A stretch of 64,000 nucleotides of DNA, taken from the NCBI GenBank assembly GCA_002783405.1, contig PFGG01000041.1:62001-126000 (forward strand), in the 5' to 3' direction. Positions 53,236 to 63,041 of the stretch are shown here, one piece after another. The translations under genes and the position numbers were made by a program. The DNA is from a bacterium (Candidatus Blackallbacteria) CG13_big_fil_rev_8_21_14_2_50_49_14 (lineage in GTDB: Bacteria > Cyanobacteriota > Sericytochromatia > UBA7694). Within the stretch, counting starts at the first letter, position 1. Each line of letters starts with the position of its first letter. The notes under the pieces are model-generated. The model did no database searches. It saw nothing but the letters and a program-made list of their open reading frames with translations, and had not been told where the DNA came from.

Positions 53236-53378
53236 AAACTCTTCCTCCGCATATCCGAAAAGTTTTGACGCTCTTGATCGCCCTTCTGTTTGCGCTTTTG
53301 TTCTGGTGGCTGCTCGAAAATCAAAAGGATTCAAAATTTACGGATAAATTGCGATTCCACGTTCTCCATTTGGTTTGA
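53232..53378 (+). CDS. Possible 48-residue single-pass membrane protein
   Basis: A TTG overlapping the glycosyltransferase stop (TTGA) opens 48 codons starting LKTLPPHIRKVLTLL and containing one strong hydrophobic span (LIALLFALLFWWLL) with basic flanks, then a charged tail. It runs 41 bp into the convergent peptidase gene, and no good SD is seen. Translational coupling to the glycosyltransferase could replace an SD. This could be chance, since the span is the main evidence. Confidence 0.35.
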   Translation: MKTLPPHIRKVLTLLIALLFALLFWWLLENQKDSKFTDKLRFHVLHLV

Positions 53379-54270
53379 GCCAGCCACGGTACATGCGCCC
53401 TGTATTAAAAGGTAAAATGCAGTTTCCCTGTGCATCGAGGGCAATCAGGCCGCCTTCTCCACCCAGTCTTGCCAGTTCCAGCATCGCTGCCTGACCGGCT
53501 TCGAACAGGTTTTTTTGGGCCAGTCTCATCTGGCAGGAAAGTTCATGGCCCAGGCTGCTGCGAATAAAATATTCACCGTGCCCTGTCGCTGAAACAGCAC
53601 AGCTGCGGTTATCGGCATAGGTGCCTGCGCCAATCAGTGGGGAATCGCCTACCCGGCCAAAACGTTTATTGGTCATACCGCCCGTAGAGGTGGCTGATGC
53701 CAGGTTGTTTCTTGCATCACGTGCAACCGCTCCGACTGTGCCAAAGGAAGGAGGGGCTTCAGCGTGATCCAGAGCCGTTTGCTGTTTATCGCGCAAAACC
53801 AGCAACTGCTGCCAGCGGTAGTCTGTAAAAAAATAAGCTGGGGGTTCAAATTCCAGCCCCTGTTCTTGGGCAAAGGCTTCTGCGCCTGCCCCGATCAAGA
53901 GCACATGTGCTGAGTGTTCTAAAACCTTGCGGGCTAACTGAATGGGGTTTTTTACCCCTTTCACGCCTGCTACAGCACCTGCGCTGAGGGTTTCACCTTC
54001 CATCAGGGCAGCATCCATCTCAATTTCACCGGCATGGTTAAAAACAGAACCTTTCCCGGCATTAAAATATTCGCAGTTTTCTAGCTCAATCAACGCTGCC
54101 TGGGCCATATCCAGACAGCTGCCGCCTGCTTGCCAGACTTTCAGACCTGCTTCAAGCGACGCTGCCAGCCCGGCACGCGCGCCCTGTTCTCTTTGTTCAG
54201 AGATTAGGCCTTTAAAGAGGGTGCCTGCTCCGCCATGAACTGCAAGGATAATCTCCTGGTGGGTTTCCAT
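53338..54270 (-). CDS. iaaA: Isoaspartyl peptidase / L-asparaginase (Ntn hydrolase)
   Basis: This 310-residue plant-type asparaginase precursor removes isoaspartyl residues from peptides or deamidates asparagine. It has VHGGAGTL at residues 11-18, FNAGKGSVF, the autocleavage and nucleophile Thr in FGTVGAVARD near 178, STGGMTNKRFGRVGDSPLIGAGTYAD, and the ATGHGEYF turn. There is no signal peptide, so it is cytoplasmic. A dehydration-type inverted repeat lies just upstream at 54309-54353. Confidence 0.92.
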   Translation of the reverse strand: METHQEIILAVHGGAGTLFKGLISEQREQGARAGLAASLEAGLKVWQAGGSCLDMAQAALIELENCEYFNAGKGSVFNHAGEIEMDAALMEGETLSAGAVAGVKGVKNPIQLARKVLEHSAHVLLIGAGAEAFAQEQGLEFEPPAYFFTDYRWQQLLVLRDKQQTALDHAEAPPSFGTVGAVARDARNNLASATSTGGMTNKRFGRVGDSPLIGAGTYADNRSCAVSATGHGEYFIRSSLGHELSCQMRLAQKNLFEAGQAAMLELARLGGEGGLIALDAQGNCILPFNTGRMYRGWLKPNGERGIAIYP

Positions 54271-54308
54271 CGTGCCTGTGTCTTTCTGTGTTTTGAAACA
54301 GAATAACC

Positions 54309-54353
54309 CAGTTTGACAGAGGGGGGTGAATTTTTTTGAAAAAAATCAAACTG
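54309..54353. promoter_or_regulatory. Inverted repeat in the divergent iaaA-rsgA region
   Basis: CAGTTTGA and TCAAACTG pair across 29 bases that include GAATTTTTTT and AAAAAAATC, which also pair. A perfect TTGACA lies inside at 54313-54318 on the plus strand without a matching -10. It may be an operator or a bidirectional hairpin. Confidence 0.35.
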
Positions 54354-54428
54354 AGTGGAACTTTTAATTTTTGTGTTCCGTCTAAGAAATCGGTTACACA
54401 TTTTTTCTATTCAAAGGAGGGCTTGTTG

Positions 54429-54488
54429 ATGCGTGTTTTTATCCTTTTCCCAAACAATCTACCTGACAGGCCCGCTCTGATCGCTTAA
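54429..54488 (+). CDS. 19-residue upstream ORF in the rsgA leader
   Basis: AAAGGAGGG eight bases before an ATG opens 19 codons beginning MRVFILFPNNLPDRPALIA, then TAA. The last codons lie on the 5' arm and loop of the big leader hairpin. The SD is stronger than that of most real genes here. It may be a leader peptide through which the translating ribosome changes the hairpin. The peptide matches nothing I know. Confidence 0.45.
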   Translation: MRVFILFPNNLPDRPALIA

Positions 54489-54513
54489 GCGAATCAGCCT
54501 GGCTCCTGTCGGG
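54462..54513 (+). promoter_or_regulatory. Leader hairpin before rsgA
   Basis: CCTGACAGG (54462-54470) pairs with CCTGTCGGG (54505-54513), with one G-U pair. Inside, CTGAT/ATCAG encloses the palindrome CGCTTAAGCG. The upstream ORF stop codon sits in the tip. No T-run follows, so translational rather than termination control is more likely. Confidence 0.5.
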
Positions 54514-54542
54514 ATCTTTCCCAAAATTTACAGGAGTTTTTC

Positions 54543-55619
54543 ATGCACGTATTATCTTCTTGGGGCTGGAGCCCCTTTTTCCAAGCTTTTTTTCAGGATT
54601 TTCAAGCTCACCCCGTTTTGGCTGCACGCGTGATCAGTGAGTATCCCGATCTGTGGCGTGTGGTCTCTGAAGCTGGCGAAGAATTACTTGAGATCAGCGG
54701 AAAATTCAGACACCAGGCGATGGGGCGCGAAGATTTTCCTGCCGTGGGCGACTGGGTGGTTTTAGACAATTCACGCGCGCAACGGCGGATTGAAGCCGTT
54801 TTGCCCCGACGCAGTGCTTTTATTCGCAGAACAGCCGGTAGCCGCGATCAAGCCCAGGTGGTGGCAGCAAATTTAGATACGGTTTTTCTGGTCATGGCCT
54901 TGAACCATGATTTTAACCTCAGGCGACTGGAGCGCTATCTGGCCATCGCCTGGGAAAGCAATGCCCAACCTGTGATTGTTCTGAATAAGGCTGACTTGGT
55001 TTCAGATCCCACTGCTGCGCTTTCTGAAATAGAAAGAATTGCTACAGGGGTGCCAATCTTGGTGCTTTCAGCGCTTGAAAGAAAAGGGATTGAACAATTG
55101 AATCCCTGGTTGGGATCGGGAAAAACCGTGGCGCTTTTAGGTTCTTCAGGTGTGGGGAAATCGACCCTCGTCAATGCACTGCTGGGAGAAAACAGACAAT
55201 TGACTTCCGAACTCAGCAGTTTTCAAGACAAAGGCAAACATACCACCACACGTCGCGATTTACTGCAATTGCCAGGGGAAGCCCTGATTTTGGATACCCC
55301 AGGGATGCGTGAATTGCAGATTTGGGAAGCGGGAAGTGGGATAGAACATAGTTTTGAAGAAATTCAAGCTTTGATTCAAGCCTGCCGTTTCAGAAATTGT
55401 CAGCATGGACAAGAAAAAGGCTGTGCTGTTCAGGAAGCCTTGGCGTCTGGTGTTTTGGAGCCTGGACGTTGGCAAAATTATCGTAAATTGATGCGTGAGG
55501 AAGCGCATCAAGAGCGAAAACACAGTCAAATCGCACAAATCGAGGAAAAGAAGCGATGGAAGCAAATACATAAATCGTTCCGTCAGCGGAATTTGGAACG
55601 CAGCCGTTATTCTGATTGA
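54543..55619 (+). CDS. rsgA: Ribosome biogenesis GTPase RsgA (YjeQ)
   Basis: This circularly permuted GTPase of 358 residues helps 30S subunit maturation. Domain order is an N-terminal OB fold (about 25-95), NKAD (G4) at 148-151, GSSGVGKST (G1) at 200-208, the switch GKHTTTRRDL, and DTPG (G3) at 251-254. The zinc finger has C281, C286, H288 and C294, then a basic tail. The opening SSWGWSPFFQAFF is typical of a longer RsgA subtype. AGGAG precedes the ATG, and a structured leader with a short ORF lies upstream. No terminator is seen before the next promoter. Confidence 0.93.
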   Translation: MHVLSSWGWSPFFQAFFQDFQAHPVLAARVISEYPDLWRVVSEAGEELLEISGKFRHQAMGREDFPAVGDWVVLDNSRAQRRIEAVLPRRSAFIRRTAGSRDQAQVVAANLDTVFLVMALNHDFNLRRLERYLAIAWESNAQPVIVLNKADLVSDPTAALSEIERIATGVPILVLSALERKGIEQLNPWLGSGKTVALLGSSGVGKSTLVNALLGENRQLTSELSSFQDKGKHTTTRRDLLQLPGEALILDTPGMRELQIWEAGSGIEHSFEEIQALIQACRFRNCQHGQEKGCAVQEALASGVLEPGRWQNYRKLMREEAHQERKHSQIAQIEEKKRWKQIHKSFRQRNLERSRYSD

Positions 55620-55644
55620 TTTCTGCCTGCTGAATGGTTAAGCT
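55616..55644 (+). promoter_or_regulatory. Promoter of the tandem beta-barrel genes
   Basis: TTGATT (55616-55621), a 17-bp spacer and TAAGCT (55639-55644). The start would be about 55651, one base from the ATG at 55652, giving a leaderless or near-leaderless mRNA. The -35 overlaps the rsgA stop. Confidence 0.6.
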
Positions 55645-55651
55645 AGAGGGT

Positions 55652-56202
55652 ATGAAGAAATATACGCTTGCTTTACTCAGCTTATTTTGTTTCATTGCTG
55701 TACCTGTTCAGGCTTCTACCATGCCCCAGGCAGATTTTTCTGGCTTTAAATTGGGGCTGGGAACTTCCCCTGGTTTTTCATTGGACTTTGCCTTGGCTGA
55801 AAATTTCAGCCTGGGCGGGTCTGTGGCCATGCCCTTTTTTTATGGTGCTTTTGGCTTTACACGTTATGACGGCCATCTCAACTACCGTTTTATGAACAAT
55901 GAAAGTATGGATGTCTCAGTAATTCTGGGTGTCTTTGGCGATATCAATACCTCTCAGCGTGAAGATTTAAAACTCTCTCCCGTGGGAATTCAGTTTGGCT
56001 TGGGCGTTGCCTATCATTTTAATGAGCAATTCAGTTTGCGGGTCAATATTGTGCCAGGTGTTGCTTTTCCCAATTCTACAGGCTGGGGTCTTTTCCCGCC
56101 TGGCGGGGGAATCGAGGTGGGCTACCACCCCATTCCACAATTGGAAGTCACAGGTGGCTTTAATGGCAACGGTGATATTTTTGGTTTCAATTACCGCTTC
56201 TG

Positions 56203-56203
<1 letters not shown>
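55652..56203 (+). CDS. Outer-membrane beta-barrel-type protein, paralogue 1
   Basis: The ATG at 55652 gives MKKYTLALLSLFCF and a signal peptide ending PVQA; the upstream in-frame ATG at 55634 lies inside the promoter. The mature protein of about 160 residues is made of alternating strands with many Gly, Phe and Tyr (LGLGTSPGFSLDFALAENFS), ending GFNGNGDIFGFNYRF with the C-terminal Phe typical of outer-membrane barrels. It is paralogous to the next gene, which starts within its stop (TGATG). Function unknown. Confidence 0.75.
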
Positions 56204-57876
<1,673 letters not shown>

Positions 57877-57909
57877 CTAAAGTTTGGACTTCAGTATAAC
57901 GGTTGGAGC

Positions 57910-59031
57910 TTACCCTTCAGAAGCCTTTCGGATCTTTTCAGCTTTTTTCGCCTGCTCCAGGGCAAACTTTTTATTCGCTTCCTGCAAATAGGCGACATAG
58001 TCCTGAAACTCAAAATCTGGCAAGGGCTGTTTGAAGATTGTCACAGGGGTTTCAGGGGGAACCCTGTCAAAGATCCAGCGGGCACCCCCGCGATCTCCCC
58101 ACGATTTTTGACCGGTTTGAGGATCCGTTTCAACCGAAGGCAAACGGCTTAAGCGGATACAGCCGTGTGAGGCAGGTTTGCCCAAAAGGTAGAGATATCC
58201 GCCATCTTCAAGTGAATGGAAACCATATTCTCCTTGGTTGCCGTTGACATTGATCGCACTCCAGAAGGGCATGGGCGTATTGTTATACCGGCTGGAACGC
58301 GGATAGAAATCCTTGAAACCCAATTTGTACTCTCCGACAGGGGTTATATGCCCTGCCGCACCCGAAGATATTAGAAAACGATCAATCAAACGGTCTTCAT
58401 GGGTGATTTGAACGTATTGTCGTTGATTGGGGTGCGTTTTTTCATCATAAAAGAGATTGGCCCAAATATGAAAACGTTCAGGGTGGGGGGCCAAATTTTT
58501 AAACTCTTCCCATTTCTTGGGAAAAACACTGGCAGGAAAAGGGGTAACTTTCAGTTTTAGAGCTTTTAAAAGGTGATTGGAGCTGTCTTTTAACTGAATT
58601 TCTTTTTGTCCGGGGCTTTGAAAAATCAGGGGAACTTTGAGCAGTGAACCGTTCCATTCCAATTTTTTTTCTGCGATGATGGCTTTTCCTGCGTAATCGA
58701 AATCCTGATAGCTTAAATTGAGTTGAACAGGGGCTTGATGGCTTGCGAGCAAAAGATGAAGGCTCAGTTCGACAGGTTGCCCTTCAAGACCTGAAGCGGG
58801 AAGGGATGTGCGCAGATCTCTGTCTGTTAAACTTATTCGCTGGGGTTTGGAGGCTTCAGCCAAAGCTGGGTTTTGTTCTCCGCTTTTCATGACGCTGAAA
58901 GCAATCAAGGCCAAGGGAATCAGGGCTCCTGCTAGCCAAAGATATTGTTTATTAAAATAATTTTTTTCGGGGGGTGTGCTACCAGGAAGTGGGGAAGGTG
59001 GGGTTTGAGGGGTCTCTTCTTGCGAAGGCAT
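57910..59031 (-). CDS. Membrane-anchored L,D-transpeptidase (YkuD)
   Basis: This 373-residue protein has a short cytoplasmic N-terminus, one membrane anchor (LWLAGALIPLALIAFSV), a beta-rich domain of about 130 residues, then the YkuD catalytic domain. The catalytic Cys is in ASHGCIRL near residue 287, with the His in YGFHSLEDGGYLYLLG upstream. Such enzymes cross-link peptidoglycan or attach lipoproteins to it in the periplasm. A basic helical tail of about 40 residues follows. GGAG precedes the ATG. Divergent from the kinase-FGE gene. Confidence 0.9.
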   Translation of the reverse strand: MPSQEETPQTPPSPLPGSTPPEKNYFNKQYLWLAGALIPLALIAFSVMKSGEQNPALAEASKPQRISLTDRDLRTSLPASGLEGQPVELSLHLLLASHQAPVQLNLSYQDFDYAGKAIIAEKKLEWNGSLLKVPLIFQSPGQKEIQLKDSSNHLLKALKLKVTPFPASVFPKKWEEFKNLAPHPERFHIWANLFYDEKTHPNQRQYVQITHEDRLIDRFLISSGAAGHITPVGEYKLGFKDFYPRSSRYNNTPMPFWSAINVNGNQGEYGFHSLEDGGYLYLLGKPASHGCIRLSRLPSVETDPQTGQKSWGDRGGARWIFDRVPPETPVTIFKQPLPDFEFQDYVAYLQEANKKFALEQAKKAEKIRKASEG

Positions 59032-59156
59032 GGCAAATACTCCAAATCAGTCTGATCTTCAGTTTATCAGATATTTTTTTTGAATTCTGTGACTTGCATG
59101 TGCTAAACATCGGTTAGGCTCTTATTTCATCTTACTGCTACCCAGACCGACTCATA

Positions 59157-59162
59157 TATAAT
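59157..59162 (+). promoter_or_regulatory. -10 box of the kinase-FGE gene
   Basis: A perfect TATAAT in CATATATAATGG lies 50 bp before the ATG at 59212. A possible TTACTG -35 is 19 bp upstream, so the promoter is only partly supported. The ATG has no obvious SD. Confidence 0.45.
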
Positions 59163-59211
59163 GGTAAAGATCCTCAACCATGTTGAAACTGCGTGATGTC
59201 TGTTTAAAGCT

Positions 59212-61863
59212 ATGCCTGATAAAAAAAAGTATTGTATCAATTGTTTTTTAATACTTCCTTGGGAAACGGCTGAGTGTACCCGCTGTCATTATCCTCAATT
59301 TGAGGAGGAGAGCCCACTTTATCTGCGTCCCCCCTTTCGCCTCAATGAACAGTATTATATTGGGCGCGTCTTGGGGCATGGCGGATTTGCGATTACCTAT
59401 TTGGGATACGATCGAAATCTGGGCATGGCGGTTGCGATTAAAGAGTATTTTCCGATTGAATTCGCAAACCGTGATACGGATGGTATTTCTGTTGCGCCTT
59501 TCTTGGGCACAGCGACTGAAAGATTTAATGCGGGCAAAGAAAAATTTATTTCAGAGGCGCGCTTACTTGCAAATTTTCGCAGCCCCAATATTATCAAGAT
59601 CCGACAGTTTTTTAAAGCATTAAATACAGCTTATTTTGTGATGGAATATCTTGAAGGGGATACCCTCACAGAATATATCCGCAACCGTGGCGGAAAGCTT
59701 CCTTTTGCTGAAGTGAAAGCCCTTCTGATGCCTCTTTTGGATGCACTGGAAGAAGTTCATCAAAAGGGGATTTATCATCGGGATATCAAACCTGACAATA
59801 TTTATATGACACTTCAGAAAGAGCCCATTTTGCTCGATTTTGGGGCCGCCCGGCAGGCTTTGTCAGGCCAAACCACTCACCTTTTGGCCTTTCTGACGCC
59901 AGGTTTTGCTCCTGCAGAGCAATATTCAATCAATGGGATTCAAGGCCCCTGGACAGATATCTATTCTTTGGCGGCAACGCTCTATTATGCTCTGACAGGG
60001 ATCTTGCCACCTGTGCCCGGTGACCGGCTCTTAGGGGATGCTGAGTTGATTCTTCCTTCTCAGTTGGGCATTGATATTTCTCCGCAGGATGAAGAATGGT
60101 TACTGAAAGGCTTGGAGATTCGCTGGAGCAATCGGCCTGACAGTATTCAAAACTGGCGGAATATGATCAACCGCTCAAATCAAATTGTACTCAATGACCC
60201 TGAGAGTCAAACCCGTACTGCTGAAGAAAATTTTACAAAAAGTGCCATTCTGCCGCGCCTCACCCGTCAGTATCTCACTCCCAAAGATGAAGAGGCCATT
60301 TTAGCTTCTGCAGCATTTATGGAGATTTCTTTGGATCGGGTAAAGCTTCTGATTGAGGCCGCACTGCAAGTGACCGGTGCACAGCGAATTGACGATGATC
60401 CTGATGATTTTCAATTCGAAGAGTTGCAACGCAAAGAAGAAGAACTTAAGCGCAAAGAGGAAGAACTTAAACGCTTTGAAGAATTGCGCAGCAAAGAAGA
60501 AGAACTGTGGTGGGAAGCTGAACTGGCTGAGCGCGATGCCGAAAAAAAACGCTTGGAACAAGAACAGGCCTTGATTCGGGCTGCGGAAGAAAAGCAAGTG
60601 CTTGAAAAACAGGAAATGGAAGCTGAAATTCAGCGGAAACAAGCTGAACTCAAACGCTTTGAAGAACTGCGCAGCAAAGAAGAAGAACTGTGGTGGGAAG
60701 CCGAACTGGCCGAGCGCGATGCCGAAAAAAAGCGTTTGGAAGCAGAACAGTCAAAGCTCAGAGAAGCAGAGCTAAAGCAACAACTTGAAAAAGAACGCAT
60801 GGAAGCTGAACTGCACAAACGTGAAGAGGAGTTAAAGCAGCGAGAAGAAGAATTGCGCAAACTTGAGGAGCGATTGAATGCCCTCAAAACAGAACCGCTT
60901 GAACAACAACCGCTTGAAGCAAAACCCGATCCCTTGGGCCGCCAGATACAGCAAGGGCTGACCCAGGATGCTCTCGAAGATTTAGAAGAGATTTCAGAAG
61001 AAGAATTAAACCTTGAAAAAATTCTCGAAACCCTGCCAGAAAAAAAAGAGCCAAAGGTATCTTTCGAGAGCAGTTCAGATCTCATGGGGTTGGATGCCCA
61101 TTATGCGCGTCTGGCTTCAGAAATTTCAGAAATTCCAGAGTCACACCATCGACTCTTTTCAGCCCATGCTGCAAGCTACCCTTCCCGTCTTACCAATTCC
61201 TTGGGGATGGAGTTTGCTTTGATACATCCCTACCAGGGTTCAGACAGCTATTCAGGCTCTCAGGTCTTCAGAGTAGGGCCCCAAGAAAACGGTTTTTCTG
61301 AACTGGCCCGTAAACCTTTCTATTTACAAACCACACCTGTGACCCAAAGACAATGGCAGTTTTTGATGTACAATCAACCCGCTCAATTTCAAGATCCGAT
61401 GGCGCCTGTCGAACAGGTTTCCTGGGATGATTGCCAACTGTTTATTCATCGCTTGAATCAGTTTCAGGAGGCGAATTATCGTTTGCCCTCTGAAGTGGAA
61501 TGGGAATATGCCTGTCGCGCAGGCAATCTTACCCGCTATTTCTATGGCGATGATCCTGCAAACTTGGAGCAGTATGCCTGGTTTGCAGGCAATTCTCATC
61601 AAACGACCCATCCCGTCGGCTTAAAGCGTCCCAATCCTTTGGGCCTGTTTGATATCTTGGGCAATGTCAGAGAATGGGTTCAGGATCGCTATCAGCCTTT
61701 GCCTGGTCAGCCCCCTCCTTCGGAAGATGGCAAGCAACGCGTTGTGCGCAGTGGGGCCTTTGATACTCCTGCCGAAGGTTGTACCTGCCGTCTCAGGGTG
61801 GGGCTTTCTGCTGTGCGCAGGCTTCCGAATCTGGGTTTCAGACTTCTGATTGAGATTGCTTAA
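59212..61863 (+). CDS. Zinc-ribbon serine/threonine kinase fused to coiled coil and FGE-sulfatase domain
   Basis: This 883-residue protein has a zinc ribbon (C8, C11, C22, C25), then a Hanks-type kinase: VLGHGGFAITYLG glycine loop, AIKEYFP lysine 77, HRDIKPDN at 189-196 and DFG at 209-211, with APAEQYS in the activation region. Residues about 340-400 are helical. A long Glu/Lys/Arg coiled coil at about 403-560 holds a duplicated 61-residue unit. An acidic stretch leads to an FGE-sulfatase domain at about 650-883 (FYLQTTPVTQRQWQFLMY, YRLPSEVEWEYACRAG, GLFDILGNVREWVQDRY, LGFRLLIE). No membrane span is present. Related kinase-FGE fusions occur in Chlamydia (Pkn1-like) and some cyanobacteria-like genomes. 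The role of the FGE part is unknown. Confidence 0.93.
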   Translation: MPDKKKYCINCFLILPWETAECTRCHYPQFEEESPLYLRPPFRLNEQYYIGRVLGHGGFAITYLGYDRNLGMAVAIKEYFPIEFANRDTDGISVAPFLGTATERFNAGKEKFISEARLLANFRSPNIIKIRQFFKALNTAYFVMEYLEGDTLTEYIRNRGGKLPFAEVKALLMPLLDALEEVHQKGIYHRDIKPDNIYMTLQKEPILLDFGAARQALSGQTTHLLAFLTPGFAPAEQYSINGIQGPWTDIYSLAATLYYALTGILPPVPGDRLLGDAELILPSQLGIDISPQDEEWLLKGLEIRWSNRPDSIQNWRNMINRSNQIVLNDPESQTRTAEENFTKSAILPRLTRQYLTPKDEEAILASAAFMEISLDRVKLLIEAALQVTGAQRIDDDPDDFQFEELQRKEEELKRKEEELKRFEELRSKEEELWWEAELAERDAEKKRLEQEQALIRAAEEKQVLEKQEMEAEIQRKQAELKRFEELRSKEEELWWEAELAERDAEKKRLEAEQSKLREAELKQQLEKERMEAELHKREEELKQREEELRKLEERLNALKTEPLEQQPLEAKPDPLGRQIQQGLTQDALEDLEEISEEELNLEKILETLPEKKEPKVSFESSSDLMGLDAHYARLASEISEIPESHHRLFSAHAASYPSRLTNSLGMEFALIHPYQGSDSYSGSQVFRVGPQENGFSELARKPFYLQTTPVTQRQWQFLMYNQPAQFQDPMAPVEQVSWDDCQLFIHRLNQFQEANYRLPSEVEWEYACRAGNLTRYFYGDDPANLEQYAWFAGNSHQTTHPVGLKRPNPLGLFDILGNVREWVQDRYQPLPGQPPPSEDGKQRVVRSGAFDTPAEGCTCRLRVGLSAVRRLPNLGFRLLIEIA
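60469..60740 (+). repeat. 89-bp internal duplication inside the kinase coiled coil
   Basis: Bases 60469-60557 and 60652-60740 are nearly identical and encode the same peptide beginning KRFEELRSKEEELWWEAELA, offset by 183 bp (61 codons, in frame). Differences are mainly at third codon positions, so the duplication is old enough to drift or is kept by selection on the protein. Confidence 0.9.
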
Positions 61864-61885
61864 GAAGCTGGAACTCAGAGAAGAT

Positions 61886-61907
61886 GCTCCTGTATAATGG
61901 CAGGAGC
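61886..61907 (+). terminator. Hairpin before the TraB/GumN gene
   Basis: GCTCCTG and CAGGAGC pair around a loop that itself reads TATAATGG, then GAAGTTTTTC follows. It may end the kinase transcript or carry the -10 of the next gene. Both readings are possible. Confidence 0.45.
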
Positions 61908-61936
61908 GAAGTTTTTCAGTAGGAAAGAGGCAGTTT

Positions 61937-62941
61937 ATGCAGATTTTGAAGCCGTTGAAACAGATGATTTTTGGATTGGGTTTTGCGCTCACACTTTCCA
62001 GCTTTTCCTGCGCCCAATTGCCCGTCACAACTGGAAATTCCACTGAGAACCTCACCCGCTCAAATCAGAAAACAACGGCAAGTTCAGAAATCACGAATAC
62101 GGGTAGCCAAACCGCGGTTTCAGTACCCGGCCTTAAAAATATTCTGGTCTGGGAGGTGCGTCCTCCCCAGGCTGAGACCCCGGTTTCATATTTGATTGGA
62201 ACCGTACATGCCCCGTTTGATGCGAGTTTTCAAGCGCCTGAGAAAGTTATTTTAGCACTCAAATCTGCTGCTCGTTTTTATATGGAAGCCGATGTCAGCA
62301 ATGCTGCGGCTATCAATTCTGAAATTCAGAAATTTGCAGTGGATGTCACGCGCGATAACCAAAAATCTCTGAGTGAATCTGAGTGGGCCACGCTGAAAAC
62401 ACGCTTGACAGCTCAAAACCTGCCTGACCCTGTATTGATGCGCTTGCGGCCTTGGTTTATCAATTTTATGTTGGAATCTCCCCCTTCGGATCCCGCAGTT
62501 TCACCGGCTCAAATCATGGATCAGGTGCTCATGAATACGTCTAAAGCCGCTGGGGTTGAAATTGGCTATTTAGAGACCCTGACTGAACAAATTCAGGCCT
62601 TGGCTGATGGGGTCAGTGATGACATTCAGTTTACCCGTTTGAAGAAGAATTTGAGCCAACCTGTGAAAGACAGCATTGCCGAACTGAAACGTGTGATTAC
62701 AGCTTATAATTCTGGCGATCTTGCAAGTTTGGCCAAATTTGATCAAGAGGATCGGGCTGAAGAGCCTGAATATTATCAAGCCATTGTCACAGCGCGAAAT
62801 CAAAACTGGATTAAAATCTTAGAACCCGTATTAAAAGAGCGGGCCAGCGTGGTCGCCGTGGGCATGGGACATTTAAGCGGCTCCAGCAGTCTGAGGTCCC
62901 TATTAGAAACGAAAGGCTTCAAGCTTCAGCAATTGAAGTAA
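61937..62941 (+). CDS. TraB/GumN family secreted protein
   Basis: This 334-residue protein has a signal peptide ending in SFSC, a possible but imperfect lipobox, then a Ser/Thr-rich linker. The family core follows: VSYLIGTVHAPFDASFQ (with the GTxH histidine), FYMEADVS, LETLTEQIQAL, and the closing VVAVGMGHLSG. TraB/GumN domains are metal-dependent, erythromycin-esterase/Tiki-like folds thought to be peptidases or hydrolases. A GGAAAGAGG site precedes the ATG. The subtilase gene follows after 97 bp. Confidence 0.85.
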   Translation: MQILKPLKQMIFGLGFALTLSSFSCAQLPVTTGNSTENLTRSNQKTTASSEITNTGSQTAVSVPGLKNILVWEVRPPQAETPVSYLIGTVHAPFDASFQAPEKVILALKSAARFYMEADVSNAAAINSEIQKFAVDVTRDNQKSLSESEWATLKTRLTAQNLPDPVLMRLRPWFINFMLESPPSDPAVSPAQIMDQVLMNTSKAAGVEIGYLETLTEQIQALADGVSDDIQFTRLKKNLSQPVKDSIAELKRVITAYNSGDLASLAKFDQEDRAEEPEYYQAIVTARNQNWIKILEPVLKERASVVAVGMGHLSGSSSLRSLLETKGFKLQQLK

Positions 62942-62991
62942 TAAGCATAAATTTAATAAAGATTAATTTGCTCTTAAGAAACCTTGAGGGG

Positions 62992-63041
62992 CATTCAGGC
63001 GATACATTTTATAGAGAAATACAGTAGAGAGCGCCTGAATG
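62992..63041 (+). promoter_or_regulatory. Inverted repeat covering the subtilase start codon
   Basis: CATTCAGGCG (62992-63001) pairs perfectly with CGCCTGAATG (63032-63041), whose last three bases are the ATG of the subtilase gene; the SD-like AGAGAG sits just inside the loop. If the message starts upstream, this stem would hide the start codon. The 30-base loop is AT-rich. Confidence 0.55.

Noticed and set aside
61140-61863. FGE/C-type-lectin-like C-terminus as the target of a diversity-generating retroelement
   Set aside because: The 3' end lacks the AAC-rich variable codons, and no reverse transcriptase or template-like repeat lies in the window.
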